64,000 nucleotides of DNA, taken from Trachythela sp. YZ-2020 (taxonomy: Eukaryota > Cnidaria > Anthozoa > Malacalcyonacea > Clavulariidae). Numbering within the stretch: the first letter of the stretch is position 1; each line of letters begins with the position of its first letter. Of the stretch, positions 39,861 through 51,385 are shown in pieces. The position numbers and the translations under genes were made by a program. The notes under the pieces were generated by a model. It was not told the origin of the DNA, made no database searches, and worked only from the letters and a program-made list of their open reading frames with translations. The stretch lies in NCBI GenBank assembly GCA_016169945.1, contig JADLSH010000212.1:1272001-1336000 (forward strand). The letters are read 5' to 3'.

Positions 39861-41891
39861 ATTTAGAACCTACTGTACACTGGCAAATACGGGAAGATAA
39901 AAACCAAGACTTCTACAAAGGTTTGCCGGACAAAAACAAGCAAAACTACCACACAACCACACAACAAGCCAAAATACTACGGCGTAGACTGACACTGCAA
40001 CATTGGCTGCAATGTTTATATTTTTCGCGCCAAAATAGGCCAAGTCAAACAGTCTCAAGCAAGCCTAGATATGTACGAAATGATTGCCGAAAAGTTTAAA
40101 GCGCATGCCATGTTCAATTAACAAAAAATAGACGAAGAAATGTTTAAACGAGTCTAAAATTGGTCATGTTGAAATGTACAATATAGGTGAGTATTCCCAT
40201 ATCAAAATAATCTCTTGATCTCTACATAATACAATAACTCACCGCTTGAAAGTTCAAGGAGGCTTGATTCGAAAGCCATTTTCGTCGAACAAACTGTTCA
40301 CTCCTTGGTGATTGTAAAGCCGTTTTTCTCGCGAAAACTTCCCCCGATCCCTTTTATCTTTTATTTATAATTTACAACCGGCTACTTGAATCAATAATGA
40401 TTATAACACTCTATATACACAACATAACATATAACAAATATTAAGCTCAAATTTCAAAATGTTAAAAATTCTGGATTTGTCCATTCCTTATTACGACAAC
40501 AAAATATATAATATGTTGTTCTGATCGCAATCGTCGTCATTCGTTTGGTGCAGAGTGATTCTTCTCAAAGCTAAGATCTTTGAGCATTTCTATGATTGTC
40601 GAACATATGTTTCCAAAGACACCAAGAGAGCTAATCGATAGATTTATAAATGTAACTGATTTAAAACGTTGTTCCCTAATTAATTCTAAATATTTACATA
40701 TTTTGCGTTTAACGTTATTTTGGAGATTTGATTCGAAACCAACAGTTAGTTCAACAATATAGAGACATCCACTTGATGTTGATAGAAGCAAATCTGGACG
40801 GTAGGTGTCACCAGTGATGATGGATGGGCTTTTGTAACCTGGAAGATCCACATAAAGACATGAGCCGCTGACGGTCAGTAGGTTCGTCGCAAGGAAGTAT
40901 AAAATAGAGTCATGCCTCCACGTGAATCGTTCTAAATACAACTGGCAACCCGCTACCACGTGGAAAAGTGTTTCAGGGGCTAAGCAATGGGATCACTCTG
41001 ACGTTGGTAATATTCCCCATCTTGCAAGGTTTTGGCGCGTTGGAAGAGAGTTATTTATGTATCGTACGGTAAAATTAAATATATGTTTCGACAGATTTGA
41101 TTGGGATGCACACCACATTTCCGTCAGCTGTGAAAGAGAGAACTTTGTAATATTAGTAAAGAAAGAGCCTTGACAGGTTAAATGATTGGCGAAGTCTATC
41201 TTCTTGTTCGGAGCGAAAGTCCTTAAGAACTTGTTTGGTGGAGTTATAGACATCATACTGAATATTTTTGTTGTAGCTAGTTGACATCCAAAGTTGATTG
41301 ATTTCGTGGTTTGGAGATGTTTTAAGAACTGTGCGGAGAACGGTTTGGCATTGGATGAATTTGATGGATGGAGGACAAATATTGAGGTCAAATTTGTTTC
41401 GGGTTAGAAATACAGTGCTAAGTCTTCCAGTATGGGTATTTCAAGCCATTTACGAATATAACTGTTCACTTTAGAATCAATATTTTCGGTGACCCAAGTT
41501 TTCGACAGATTAGCAACAGTAAAATGCCAGGATAATTTAGGTAAAACATAACGACTGTAAAGGAGTATTTTATTTTTTGGATGAAGTGGTTTAAAATCAA
41601 TATCAGTCATTAGTTCGTCGACGAGAGAGGTTAGTTCAGACCTATGTTGTTCATCAGACATGTTGAAAATAAAGTATCTTACCAAATATTGAAAACTATC
41701 ACCAATATTGATTTCTGGGACTAGTTTGTTACTAATGAGGAGTTTCGGTAGATATTGGATTGATTTTGTCAGAGATTTTTTGACACCAAAGGTAGTACAT
41801 TTATCAACCAAAATTATCATGCTGGACCATTGACATCAAACAGAGATCCGGTTCAGAAAATGTTGATTTTCCGACTCTTGAATACAGTACT
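39861..41891. repeat. Right arm of the large inverted duplication
   Basis: Reverse complement of 35288-37320, including a second copy of the MAFESSLLELSS exon on the minus strand near 40240-40280. The arms are separated by about 2.5 kb. Differences are few base changes and small indels (for example six bases missing near 40670). Confidence 0.85.
40537..41888 (-). pseudogene. Second copy of the restriction-endonuclease LINE, C-terminal part
   Basis: Minus-strand frames 41820-41404, 41391-40993 and 40959-40537 repeat the thumb, zinc-knuckle and endonuclease-like segments of the copy at 35361-36640, with the same breaks near the WLEIPILEDL and LPTSE positions. Sharing the lesions shows that it was copied after the LINE was already dead. 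Confidence 0.75.
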
Positions 41892-43285
41892 GCCTAGAAG
41901 TAAGTAAACACTGCGGTTCGGTTGGGTTCGTGCGGTTAGCGGGTGCTGTGCGTGCGGTTAGCGGGTGCGTGCGTGCGGTTAGCGGGTGCAGTGCGTGCGG
42001 TTTGCGGTTGCGGTTCGTGCGGTAATCACACGAAAAACCACTGCGTCGTGTTCCGACGGTTTCCGATACAACTGTTATTATGCGGAAATGGACTTGTTCC
42101 TACTGTATATGGATTAATTTGTTTACTAAATTACTACCTTCTCTAATAAACTGTATAACATACACAACTGATATGAATTTATATTATGAATATAAACAGA
42201 ATGAGGTGTTAAGGAAAAATATAAACTCAGATAAACAAATGTGTCACCAATGCAAACCCTACGGGTTTACCGCATGATATTTGCGTTAGTAAACAAGAAA
42301 CCGTAATGTGATAAGCGACACTTTTATAAATCTATTCAATCGCTCTACTGTATTAGTTCTACTTTGCTATAAAATATGAAGCAACGGTTGATAAAATGAC
42401 AAGCTTGTTACACGTTGTCGACAGGCTTGCTACCGAGTACGAGCTTGTTAAGCCAACAACTTGTGAACAAGATGTGAGATTTTTACATGCGTAAATAAAC
42501 CTAGTAACTTTTTGTCATACGCGTATCAGTTTAAAAGCCTGTAGAAAAGGGTTTATATAGCATGCAGCAAATTCCGAAATCAACAACGCATTAATTTATA
42601 AAAAATATTTAACTATTATTGTAAGCGCATACCTTTACGTTTGTAAGTCAGATTTTGTCGCATCTTTCCGTGTATTGTAGTTACGTGTATATGTAACAGA
42701 GAGCTGGGCTTATACGACACAAACTCCCAAAGTTATACACATAACATACGATAATAAAGAATCGATTTTGATAATTTAAATCAAGTTAAGCTTTAATAGT
42801 TAAATGATGGATTTAGCTAAGATTATTTGACCTCACATATTTGTTATGGTAGTCAAATATATAAATATTTCTATTTACTTACTCTAGTGTGTCCAATGTG
42901 TATCAAATCCATCAATAATCTTTCTTGTATTAAGAAAAGCCTGTATCAAACTCGGGTCTCAATCTCAGATCTCTCACTTCGCTTATATAAAGCTTTCCCG
43001 CACAATGTTTGCTTTGATTTTGCTAGCAAATCCCGTTGAAAAATACACCGTGCATGTTCTTTCAATTATACTGACAAATTTTCGTTTTGTAATCTGCATA
43101 CTGTTTACAAGTTCTCATCCCACGTCCCGGAAATACCAAAATACTCATTAGCGCGCCGGGCAACGCCGGTGAATAGATAGCTTTAAGTTTGTATTTATTC
43201 TGAACGCATCAGTATATCACTGAGAGATTTATGGATCGAATATCTCTGCATTGGGGACTAGAATTTCTTCAACGAGTTTTTCCCA
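41892..43285. other. No gene; short tandem repeat at 41930-42025
   Basis: About 41930-42025 is a degenerate tandem array of a GTGCGGTTAGCGG unit. The remainder is AT-rich with no recognisable gene. Confidence 0.45.
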
Positions 43286-44221
43286 TTGGGGACTAGCCTC
43301 CGGAAAATATATGTTTCCTGTGGAAATTGTATGTTAGGAAAGAATGCGTCTGGTTCAAATGCCCAGTCGATTTCTGCTAGGGATATCGGCGAAAAAATGA
43401 GGAAGTGTAACGAATTATCTATTGAACTTGAAGGTGTGAAGTTAGATGCCGTAATAATGGAGTCGAGACTCTCCAATAATATATACCAGAACAGTAAAGC
43501 GATTGAGCAAATTCATAGTCAAATGATTAACATGCAAAATATACAAAATATAACAGAAGAGCGGTCAACCATCGCGAACAGAGAACAATCAAATACTCAT
43601 ACAATTAGTAAACAAAACGAAATCAGTGAAAACCCCTGTAATAAATCAGTTGTTCTACATGATGAACAGTTTTGTCTATCGCATGGGCATCGAAGTGATA
43701 AACTACAGAGTAAAGTCAGTAACAATTCTAATAGTGTTTGTGATTATCAATGTGAGAATTCTAAATCAAACTGCAATACCGTAGAAGGTAAACCACAAGG
43801 TCAACCAATTAGACGATGTAAAGCCAAGACGACGCTACCTATGTGTTTGGGTAACTTGCCACTAATTGAGTTATTACCATCATCAAATATGCAGAAAAAT
43901 AAACAAAGTAAGCTTCCCAATAAGAAGAAGGTTTGCTCGAAGCGATACAGGCATGGCTATTATGCAAAACCCAAGCATCAAGGGAATTATCAGACATCAC
44001 TCCATTCCGCTCACCTGACAAATTTTCGACGGCGCCGTTTAAATCATCGGCCTCACCCAAATCACCCCCCTTACCCAAACCTTCGATACGATCAAAATTA
44101 CCGGTCCTATCAGAATCATCGACCTCTGTTTCAATCATCGCTTGAAAGTACAAGAGCCTTGATTCGAAGGCCATCCGTCATGCATTGCGCGCATGCTGTT
44201 AAAAGGGGAAAGGTCTATTAA
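43286..44221 (+). CDS. Orphan 311-codon ORF, possible LINE ORF1
   Basis: A single open frame beginning MGTSLRKIYVSCGNCMLG. It has an N-terminal cysteine pair, a predicted coiled coil (about residues 35-90), an Asn/Ser/Gln-rich middle and a strongly basic His/Pro/Arg/Tyr-rich C-terminus. Coiled coil followed by a basic tail is common in ORF1 proteins of LINEs, and an RT fragment lies 225 bases downstream, but on the other strand. No domain is recognised. It is the longest open frame in this part of the window, so it is likely or recently real. Confidence 0.4.
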   Translation: MGTSLRKIYVSCGNCMLGKNASGSNAQSISARDIGEKMRKCNELSIELEGVKLDAVIMESRLSNNIYQNSKAIEQIHSQMINMQNIQNITEERSTIANREQSNTHTISKQNEISENPCNKSVVLHDEQFCLSHGHRSDKLQSKVSNNSNSVCDYQCENSKSNCNTVEGKPQGQPIRRCKAKTTLPMCLGNLPLIELLPSSNMQKNKQSKLPNKKKVCSKRYRHGYYAKPKHQGNYQTSLHSAHLTNFRRRRLNHRPHPNHPPYPNLRYDQNYRSYQNHRPLFQSSLESTRALIRRPSVMHCAHAVKRGKVY

Positions 44222-44445
44222 TAAAATGAAATTACCTTCTATATATACATAAAAAATGTAACTACATATTATATAGTATATCAACTATATAGCTGTATAT
44301 AACTGTCAAGTTATATACAGCTATACTCAAATACCCTCTCCGCATACTTCACAGTCACAAAATTCCCAAATCTATCAGTTCGTATCATCATTGCTCTTTC
44401 CATTTCCCCAGATCTAAGAGAGAGTGTATATTTAGCAGTCACGAA

Positions 44446-44845
44446 TCAGTTGTGAATGAGGGCATACGACGGATTGCCTGGTTTAATCTTTGCAACAAAT
44501 CTCTTAAACGCTGCATCTCTGCGCATGTTCAGAACCTGAATTCCAGCCAGATTTAAGGCGTCTTCATATGAATGAGAATGGTAGATAATTGCCAATACAC
44601 GCGGCTGAACTCTTTCAAGATGGTTACAAATGGTTTGAGGGATGTCTGCAAAAAGTGCAGAGGAGTACTCATTCACTGATCTTATAATTGCACAGTATAC
44701 AGTCACAATATCAGCCGGGAAAGCGCCACGCTTTTTCAAATTCCTCAAGGCATATAATCTTCTATTGGCTTTCTTAATTACGTAGGAACGGTGTACGGAC
44801 CATGTGAAGTCATTCGTAGAATTCGAGGTTTTCGTTGAGTTGTTC
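44446..44845 (-). pseudogene. LINE reverse transcriptase C-terminal fragment
   Basis: Reads on the minus strand from about 44845: DFTWSVHRSYVIKKANRRLY, then LRNLKKRGAFPADIVTVYCAIIRSV, YSSALFADIP and HLERVQPRVLAIIY. This is the thumb/C-terminal region of CR1/Jockey-type RTs (compare the same region at 47480-47650). 5' truncated, no RT core present. Confidence 0.7.
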
Positions 44846-45587
44846 TCTTTTTATTTGCTGAAATTATCATTATATTTTGCGCGTTCTTGAATAATGACGT
44901 CACTATTACGTCATTACACGTCACCAATTGCAGGATTTCGACAAGATTTGTTGTTTCAATGCACAATAAGGAGAGCCGAATACATACTTGGAGCGGCAGC
45001 ATTGTTTTTTTACGCCATTATAGACCATATTAATTCTAATAAATTAAATACAATTTTCTGTCATTCACACTAAATATAGCGTTTCTAACATTCATTTGTA
45101 GGTGTTTTATAAGCTTAAAAAGTTCAATGCATTTGTTTAATTTTATATCTCTTCTTTGATATATAATAAAAGTTATGTTCGAACACTCAACGCTCCTCTG
45201 TCTTACTCAATACAACTGTGAAATCCAACAGGAAAATATATATAACTCAGTTTCAACACGTTACACACACGTTACGCACACGTTACATCACACGTTACAT
45301 AATGATCTAAAGTAAAACCAATAGAAATATGACACTTTACACACGTTACACACGTTACACCCAATATTCTTTAAAGGAATACATACTCTACCTTTTATAA
45401 AAAATAGGTACGCTAAGCGTACACGTATCTGCTCATTGTGATGCCAAAGTTGCCCATGAAGGAGTAATAAATTATTCAACAATAGGCAATTTCGTAATTA
45501 CGGGCGCCATTTTGCGAAGGGGGCAAACACAATAAAGCAACAATAGCATTACTCCAGGGACAAGTATTTCCATTGGGATGAGGTGTA
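44846..45587. other. No gene; degenerate ACACGTTAC repeats at 45255-45362
   Basis: About a dozen ACACGTTAC-type units occur near 45255-45362. Otherwise AT-rich and unassigned. Confidence 0.45.
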
Positions 45588-45886
45588 CAGGGTGTATCAA
45601 AAAAACTGCAAATACCATAATTTGTATGCACGAGATCATACATTAGAATTTCAATGGCTGTGCAAATAATTACGCTTCTGGGATTTGAAAATACGTTTCC
45701 ACGTGCAGTACTATCAAAATAAGCACACAAAGTGAATTAAAATTCACTTTGTGTGCTTGTTTTGATACCCCTGGGAAACGTATTTTCAAATCCCAGAAGC
45801 GTAATTATTTGCACAGCCATTGAAATTCTAATGTATGATCTCGTGCATACAAATTATGGTATTTGCAGTTTTTTTGATACACCCTG
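45588..45886. mobile_element. Mariner-type MITE 4 (short form of MITE 1)
   Basis: Same termini and arms as 25111-25541, with TA borders (45586-45587 and 45887-45888). It lacks the central part, including the transposase helix-turn-helix remnant, so it is an almost pure foldback of 299 bp. Confidence 0.85.
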
Positions 45887-46416
45887 TATATAGTTACTAC
45901 GCTCAGCGCTATTAAGTCATGGCTCCAAAAAGCAAAATTACCCCCTGCAGCGCGCCTTCATTTCTCTGCTTGATTGCGTGGGTTTTGCGTGGATTGTACG
46001 TGTCTTTTGCGTGGTCCTTACAACAGTTCTGCTTTAATTATGCTGGCATTCCATAAAATACATTTAAAAGCGAACTTATATTTTGAAATAATCTTTAGGA
46101 GTCCACAGTATGATTCTGGAAAGGAACACCGTGTTGTGTACATTATTTTATACAATTTATAGTGTGAAAATCTACGGATAATATTAGGAGAGTTGTTAAA
46201 AAAATGTTTATATTGCTATGTGTAGGGACGATTATTTACCGCAATATAATGAAATGTACCTTTTTCTATGCCGCGATAGTTTCCTTTTATGATATAGATT
46301 CTTAATTTTTATATTTTACTGCTGTCTTAAACCATTTAATACAGGCACACAAACTAATCGTAATAATCGTAACCATAAACTGATCTTGTTCCCACTTTGC
46401 GGTGAAATATTGTATA
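45887..46416. other. No gene seen
   Basis: AT-rich spacer between two mariner-type MITEs. No recognisable coding or RNA feature. Confidence 0.4.
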
Positions 46417-47011
46417 CAGGGTGTATCAAAAAAAAGGTAATCCAACTTTAGCATGCCATTGTGCGTTAATTACTCGGTGCATGAACGTAATTTTTTTATA
46501 ATCATAAAGATCAGGCTTTTAGCTGTTGGATGACACGTTTTTCATCCAATACGAAGGAAAATGAGCAAATACGAGCCCGATAAAAATTGTTGATCGAAAT
46601 TGCATATTTTCACCGTTGAGAATTGGGTCTAAAACTATTGAAAATTAACTCCCTTTAGGACTTAAGTTGATGAATTTCACTTCAATAAAATACCTGCGTA
46701 TGCATAATTATTATAAACATCTTGTAAACCAGCTCTAAACTCATTGTTAAAATGACACATTCGTGATTAATTGCTTTTCCTTTTGTTATGCACTGCTTTA
46801 ATTAGGCACAGAGCTGAAAATATGCAATTTCGACAAACAATTTTTATCGGGCTCGTATTTGCTCATTTTCCCTCCATATTGGATGAAAAACGTGTCATCC
46901 AACAGCTAAAAGCCTGATCTTTATGATTATGAAAAAATTACGTTCATGCACCGAGTAATTAACGCACAATGGCATGCTAAATTTGGATTACCTTTTTTTT
47001 TATACACCCTG
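46417..47011. mobile_element. Mariner-type MITE 5
   Basis: Termini CAGGGTGTATCAAAAAAAAG and the reverse complement with TA borders. Long arms pair AGGTAATCCAACTTTAGCAT and onward. The interior has no transposase remnant that I can read. It abuts the (GATA)n tail of the LINE that follows. Confidence 0.8.
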
Positions 47012-47016
47012 TATAT

Positions 47017-47052
<36 letters not shown>

Positions 47053-47189
47053 TTTAATTTCACACATTTTGCAGTAAAATTACTGCATTACATGGTGATT
47101 ACAATGTTTATATACATATAAATATAATTACAATTCAGGTTGATTATAAAAAAACTACTCACTACTTGTTGTTATTAAAATGTTTAAGA

Positions 47190-50039
47190 CTACTTGTTCG
47201 TATTAATACTACTGGCGATTAAAAATGATTTTTTAAACCGTTCTGTTTTAAACTTCGGTATTTCCACTTCCTTGACTTTTCTCAGAATGTGACAAGACAT
47301 GGAATCCACTTTCGAAATAAGGTTCGCTAATTTATGATTATCATTTTCTAAAATTTGATTAAAAAACTTCTCAGATGACTGATCCCTCCTCTCGTGGAGA
47401 GTCGAAAGTCCACTTTCAACGAGAGAGTCTTCGTATTTGTATCCGGGATACACAATAGAATGAGCACGTTTTTGAATACGTTCAATGTCGTCGCTGAGAT
47501 ATTTTGGTAGAGAATAGTGATATACAATGGAGGCATATTCCAGAACTGGTCTTATACATGTTTGGTCAAATTGTATTATGTCACTTTTTGGAACTTTAGC
47601 TCGTTTTAACTGCACCAAGAGATATAACCGTTTCGAGCATTTAGAGACAATGTTATCCACGTGATTGTTCCATTTAAGATCGGATGTAAAAGTAAGACCA
47701 AGTAATTTTGCTTCTTGTACGACTTCTAATGGTTTCCCATTTACGAGGATGGGAGCGAAGATACTCTTCGTCTTCTTAAAATCAATTCTAAGCTCCTTGC
47801 ATTTCTCGTCATGAAGCCGAAATGAATTGGTATCAGACCAACTTTCAATATTCGTTACAGTTTCTTGAATCGAGCTTTGACTAAATTTAGGTATTGTCTC
47901 CGATATCGTAAGATCGTCAACAAATTTTGCCTGGTCACTTCCTGTCAGAGTTAGGTCATTAATCATTACGATAAACAGCCATGGTCCAAGCTTTGTACCC
48001 TGAGGTACTCCAGCAGGTACGTTTCCCCACTCAGAGAAACAATCGTTGCCCAATTTAACGCGTTGTTTCCTATTACTGTGAAAATCTATAATCCAGTTTA
48101 GGGTGGTAGTTGGGAGACGCAAGAGTTTAAGTTTTGATAGCAGAATACAATGGTCAACAAAGTCAAATGCTTTTTGATAGTCAAACAAGACAACTCGAAC
48201 AGACGCCCCATTTCCATCTGTGGCTTCAGTCCATTTGTGCATCATTTTTATCAGTGCTTGACTTGTTGACGAGCCAGGAATGACACCAAATTGGTTGGGA
48301 TCTAAAACCTCCAGAACCGCAGGTTTTAGGTGTTCATTGACCACAAATTCTTCAGCTACTTTTGCTAGAATAGGAGTTAGGGAGATTGGGCGAAGATGTT
48401 TATTGATAATTTGTACGGGTGTAGTCTTTGGGATTGGTACCGTGTTGGACATTTTCCATATCGAGGGTAAACGTTGTTCTTCGTAGGAGCAATTCATAAT
48501 CTTACTAACTGGGAACGAGAGTGATTCTGCAAACTCTTTAAGGAACCAAGATGGAATATTGTCTGGGCCTGATGACTTCGAAGGATTAAGTGATTTTAGG
48601 CACTTGTAGACATCTTCCTCTGACACCGTCAGAACATCTAACCTGGAGTTGTTTGTGTCATCCGAGGTGCATATAAAATTGGAGGCATCTAGTGGTTGAA
48701 AAGTTTGTAACGGTTCTAGGAATTTGTCGTTAATTTTATTCGCTATCTCGGTTTTATTCAATTGCTGAAATTCGTCTACTTGTAAATCAGAGAATAAGTC
48801 GGATTTCGAGAGAGGATCCATTCCGCTAATCTTGCGTACCGCGCTCCACCAATCTTTTGGTTTGGTATGTTTGAGATGTTTGATTTTACCATGGAAGTAG
48901 CCTTGTCTACATGTCTTCCGTTCCAAATTTACTTGATTACGATAGAATTTAAAGGTTGTTTCATTTCCATTGTTCAGTGCTTTTTGCCGGTTTTTGATTA
49001 AAGATTTAAGTTTGTTCGTCATCCAAGGAGCCTCGTTTATTTTCTTTATTGGCATTATGGTATCTAGTATATTTATCAAAACGTCATTGAAAACTGTTAC
49101 CATTTCCTCGCATGTGTTGAGATTGTTTATACAAGACCAATTTAAGGTGGAGAGGACTCTACCTAAAGCGGCTTTGTTGCTTTGTCTCACATCTCGTGTC
49201 GTTATGACTTTAAAGTTGTTGGTGTTCACGATTCTAGCCTTCGGAAGCATTTTTATTGTGAAGTGATCTGAGAGACCAAAGGGTGCAAATCTTAATGGAC
49301 TGTCATAAAACTGGCTAATGTTGGTCAAAATAACATCAAGTGTTCTTTGACCTCTGGTGGCGAATTTTACCAGTTGTTTCAGCTTAAATTGACGATTGAG
49401 ACGGGAGGTATTTAGTCTATTTAGATCACCCATTAGGACAATTCCGCTGTTTGGATGTGTTGCTTCGATAATAGTTAGTGTGTTAATGAGATATTCGATC
49501 ATTAGGTGGTTATCTGAACCAGGTGGATGGTATATTGTTGCTATAATTATACTAGATAATCCACGAGGGAGTCTGTTCGGCTTTAGTTTAGTCCAAAGGA
49601 CTTCAAAGGATGGATTATGTAAATCGTGTAGAATAGTAACATTGATACAATTGCGAGTATAAATGCAGACTCCTCCATGGATTCTATCAACACGATCTTT
49701 TCGAATCAACTTAAAACCAGGAATGTGAATCACCGAGTCCAAAATCGAAGCTTTCAACCACGTTTCTGTAAAAGCGGAAACGTCAGCACCAGAGTTCAAC
49801 ACAAATGGAGCTATTTCGTCTATTTTTGGGCATAAAGACATCACATTAGATAAAATAATTCCCGGCACAAACATATTGTTATTTCGATTCGGTGTGTTAG
49901 AACCGGTCATGATTGGTATCAAGTTATTCATATTTCTTCTACGCAAGTTTAACCTAACGGGTATACAATTATTATGTATTCTTTGCCTTGATCTAAGTTG
50001 GCTATTTCGTGTTGAAATTCTGACTGATATTGTAGCCAT
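47190..50039 (-). CDS. LINE ORF2: APE-type endonuclease and reverse transcriptase
   Basis: 949 codons. The N-terminal APE-like endonuclease (about residues 60-265) shows TETWL, GGVCIY, IYHPPGS, MGDLN (about 202) and LSDHF (about 256). The RT follows: SGPDNIPSWFLKEF, LRPISLTPILAKV, LFDYQKAFDFVDH, GVPQGTKLGPWLFIVMIND and the active-site FVDD (about 706-709). A thumb and C-terminal region come after (IRPVLEYASIVYHYSLPKYL, IQKRAHSIVYPG). It nicks target DNA and copies the element RNA there. Its ATG overlaps the ORF1 stop by one base, which implies translation by termination-reinitiation. No stop or shift is seen. Confidence 0.9.
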   Translation of the reverse strand: MATISVRISTRNSQLRSRQRIHNNCIPVRLNLRRRNMNNLIPIMTGSNTPNRNNNMFVPGIILSNVMSLCPKIDEIAPFVLNSGADVSAFTETWLKASILDSVIHIPGFKLIRKDRVDRIHGGVCIYTRNCINVTILHDLHNPSFEVLWTKLKPNRLPRGLSSIIIATIYHPPGSDNHLMIEYLINTLTIIEATHPNSGIVLMGDLNRLNTSRLNRQFKLKQLVKFATRGQRTLDVILTNISQFYDSPLRFAPFGLSDHFTIKMLPKARIVNTNNFKVITTRDVRQSNKAALGRVLSTLNWSCINNLNTCEEMVTVFNDVLINILDTIMPIKKINEAPWMTNKLKSLIKNRQKALNNGNETTFKFYRNQVNLERKTCRQGYFHGKIKHLKHTKPKDWWSAVRKISGMDPLSKSDLFSDLQVDEFQQLNKTEIANKINDKFLEPLQTFQPLDASNFICTSDDTNNSRLDVLTVSEEDVYKCLKSLNPSKSSGPDNIPSWFLKEFAESLSFPVSKIMNCSYEEQRLPSIWKMSNTVPIPKTTPVQIINKHLRPISLTPILAKVAEEFVVNEHLKPAVLEVLDPNQFGVIPGSSTSQALIKMMHKWTEATDGNGASVRVVLFDYQKAFDFVDHCILLSKLKLLRLPTTTLNWIIDFHSNRKQRVKLGNDCFSEWGNVPAGVPQGTKLGPWLFIVMINDLTLTGSDQAKFVDDLTISETIPKFSQSSIQETVTNIESWSDTNSFRLHDEKCKELRIDFKKTKSIFAPILVNGKPLEVVQEAKLLGLTFTSDLKWNNHVDNIVSKCSKRLYLLVQLKRAKVPKSDIIQFDQTCIRPVLEYASIVYHYSLPKYLSDDIERIQKRAHSIVYPGYKYEDSLVESGLSTLHERRDQSSEKFFNQILENDNHKLANLISKVDSMSCHILRKVKEVEIPKFKTERFKKSFLIASSINTNK

Positions 50040-51118
50040 TATACGTTTGTTGAATAGTTCCCGAATTCGGTCATACTGACTTTCCGTTCAGATTTTCTAC
50101 CCTTTTCCTTTGGTCGCCATGGCTTGCATGTTACAAATTTAGGCCAAAAGTATTCATTTTGTATGAGTGAAAAGGCAGTAGAGGGAATGTTGACTTTGGC
50201 GGAAATAGTCCCTTTGCGTCTACTTTGGAAAATGCAGATTCTTGTAGGGGTGATGTTTCGTTCTTTTAAGTAAGCTTGAATTTGGTTCTCTTTTACGTTT
50301 TCGGCAATTCCGGTTAAAAACAATTGCTTTGTTTTGTTCCGTTTTCGTTCAACTCCAATGAACCCATCATCAATATTGACAAAAGACAGCTCACTGGTAT
50401 TCTGTTGCTGATCCCGTTTGGTATCTTCGGGTTTCTTGATTAATTGAGACTTCTCGATCGTTTCGCAGGTAGTGACCGGGGCCGGAGGAGATGCCGCCAC
50501 TTCCGCGTAGGTTGTTCGTTGAGGATATTGTGCCGTGTCTTGTACTCGCTGAGTATTTTCATTATCCAAGAGGCTTTCGTCCCATTGTTCGAGGACACTA
50601 GGATTACTAATTAGTTCTGCATTACAGTTGTGAGCCTGTTTTGCATACTCATCAATTATTGGTTTCACCAAGGTTGAACCGCTTAAATTTTTATTTCCTG
50701 CATCAATGAAATCTTGAAATTTCGACATCACAGACGAAATATGGCGAATAGAGTCGGCTAGCGACTGAATTGTTTCGCCGTTAACCAGCTGGCTGTTTTT
50801 AAGTTCCTCAATGTCATTGCAGATATCAGCCGATTTGCTTGTTTGATGGACCTCAGAATTTGACCCGTCGCCGTCTTTACATATTATCTGTTTACACAAC
50901 TCTTTAATGATATCGAATGCCTTCTCCCCATCGATTAACAACACGTTTTTAGACTTTCTCCATGATATCGTTACGTCTTCAGAGGTAAACAGCTTTTTAT
51001 CCCGTCCAGGATGCGACCAAGATCCGTCAATTTTTAGTTCGCTTACGAACTGCTTCAGCGATTCAAAATCACCTGTCCAGGCGATGTTTAAATTGTCACC
51101 CAACATTGTTGTCGCCAT
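50039..51118 (-). CDS. LINE ORF1 protein
   Basis: 359 codons starting MATTMLGDNLNIAW. The N-terminal part (about 1-80) is compact. The middle is acidic and coiled-coil-prone, with a Pro/Thr-rich linker. A C-terminal segment (about 265-340) resembles an RRM-like fold (KQLFLTGIAENVKENQIQAY...TISAKVNIP) followed by a basic tail. ORF1 proteins coat the element RNA. The first ATG is chosen because upstream sequence has stops. It ends TAATG, overlapping ORF2. Confidence 0.8.
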   Translation of the reverse strand: MATTMLGDNLNIAWTGDFESLKQFVSELKIDGSWSHPGRDKKLFTSEDVTISWRKSKNVLLIDGEKAFDIIKELCKQIICKDGDGSNSEVHQTSKSADICNDIEELKNSQLVNGETIQSLADSIRHISSVMSKFQDFIDAGNKNLSGSTLVKPIIDEYAKQAHNCNAELISNPSVLEQWDESLLDNENTQRVQDTAQYPQRTTYAEVAASPPAPVTTCETIEKSQLIKKPEDTKRDQQQNTSELSFVNIDDGFIGVERKRNKTKQLFLTGIAENVKENQIQAYLKERNITPTRICIFQSRRKGTISAKVNIPSTAFSLIQNEYFWPKFVTCKPWRPKEKGRKSERKVSMTEFGNYSTNV

Positions 51119-51385
51119 AAGACCTACAATACAATATCCTATGACCTACGTACAATATCTCCAATATAGCACAGAGTTGAAAAAATCTCGGAGCAAGAAA
51201 ATACACGTCCGCTCTCACTGAGGTCATAAATATACTGTAAAATATGTAAATTGCTTATACAATTTTGACTGCTAAAATACGAGAGCCTAAAGATACACAT
51301 TGGGGATTTTTTGCTGGAAAAACGCTCATTCACGAAAACGAGGCTATTTTGATATCGCATGCAAAACCATATAATCACAAACAAA

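Larger units (their letters stand above)
47018..51230 (-). mobile_element. Apparently intact two-ORF LINE
   Basis: The minus-strand order is a short 5' UTR (about 51119-51230, border uncertain), ORF1 (51118-50039), ORF2 (50039-47190), a 3' UTR of about 140 bases and a (CTAT)n tail (47018-47052). Both ORFs are fully open and overlap at the sequence TAATG. A microsatellite tail replaces poly(A), as in several CR1/L2/I-type groups. The absence of lesions suggests a young, possibly active copy. It lies between MITE 5 and the transposon at 51296. Confidence 0.85.
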
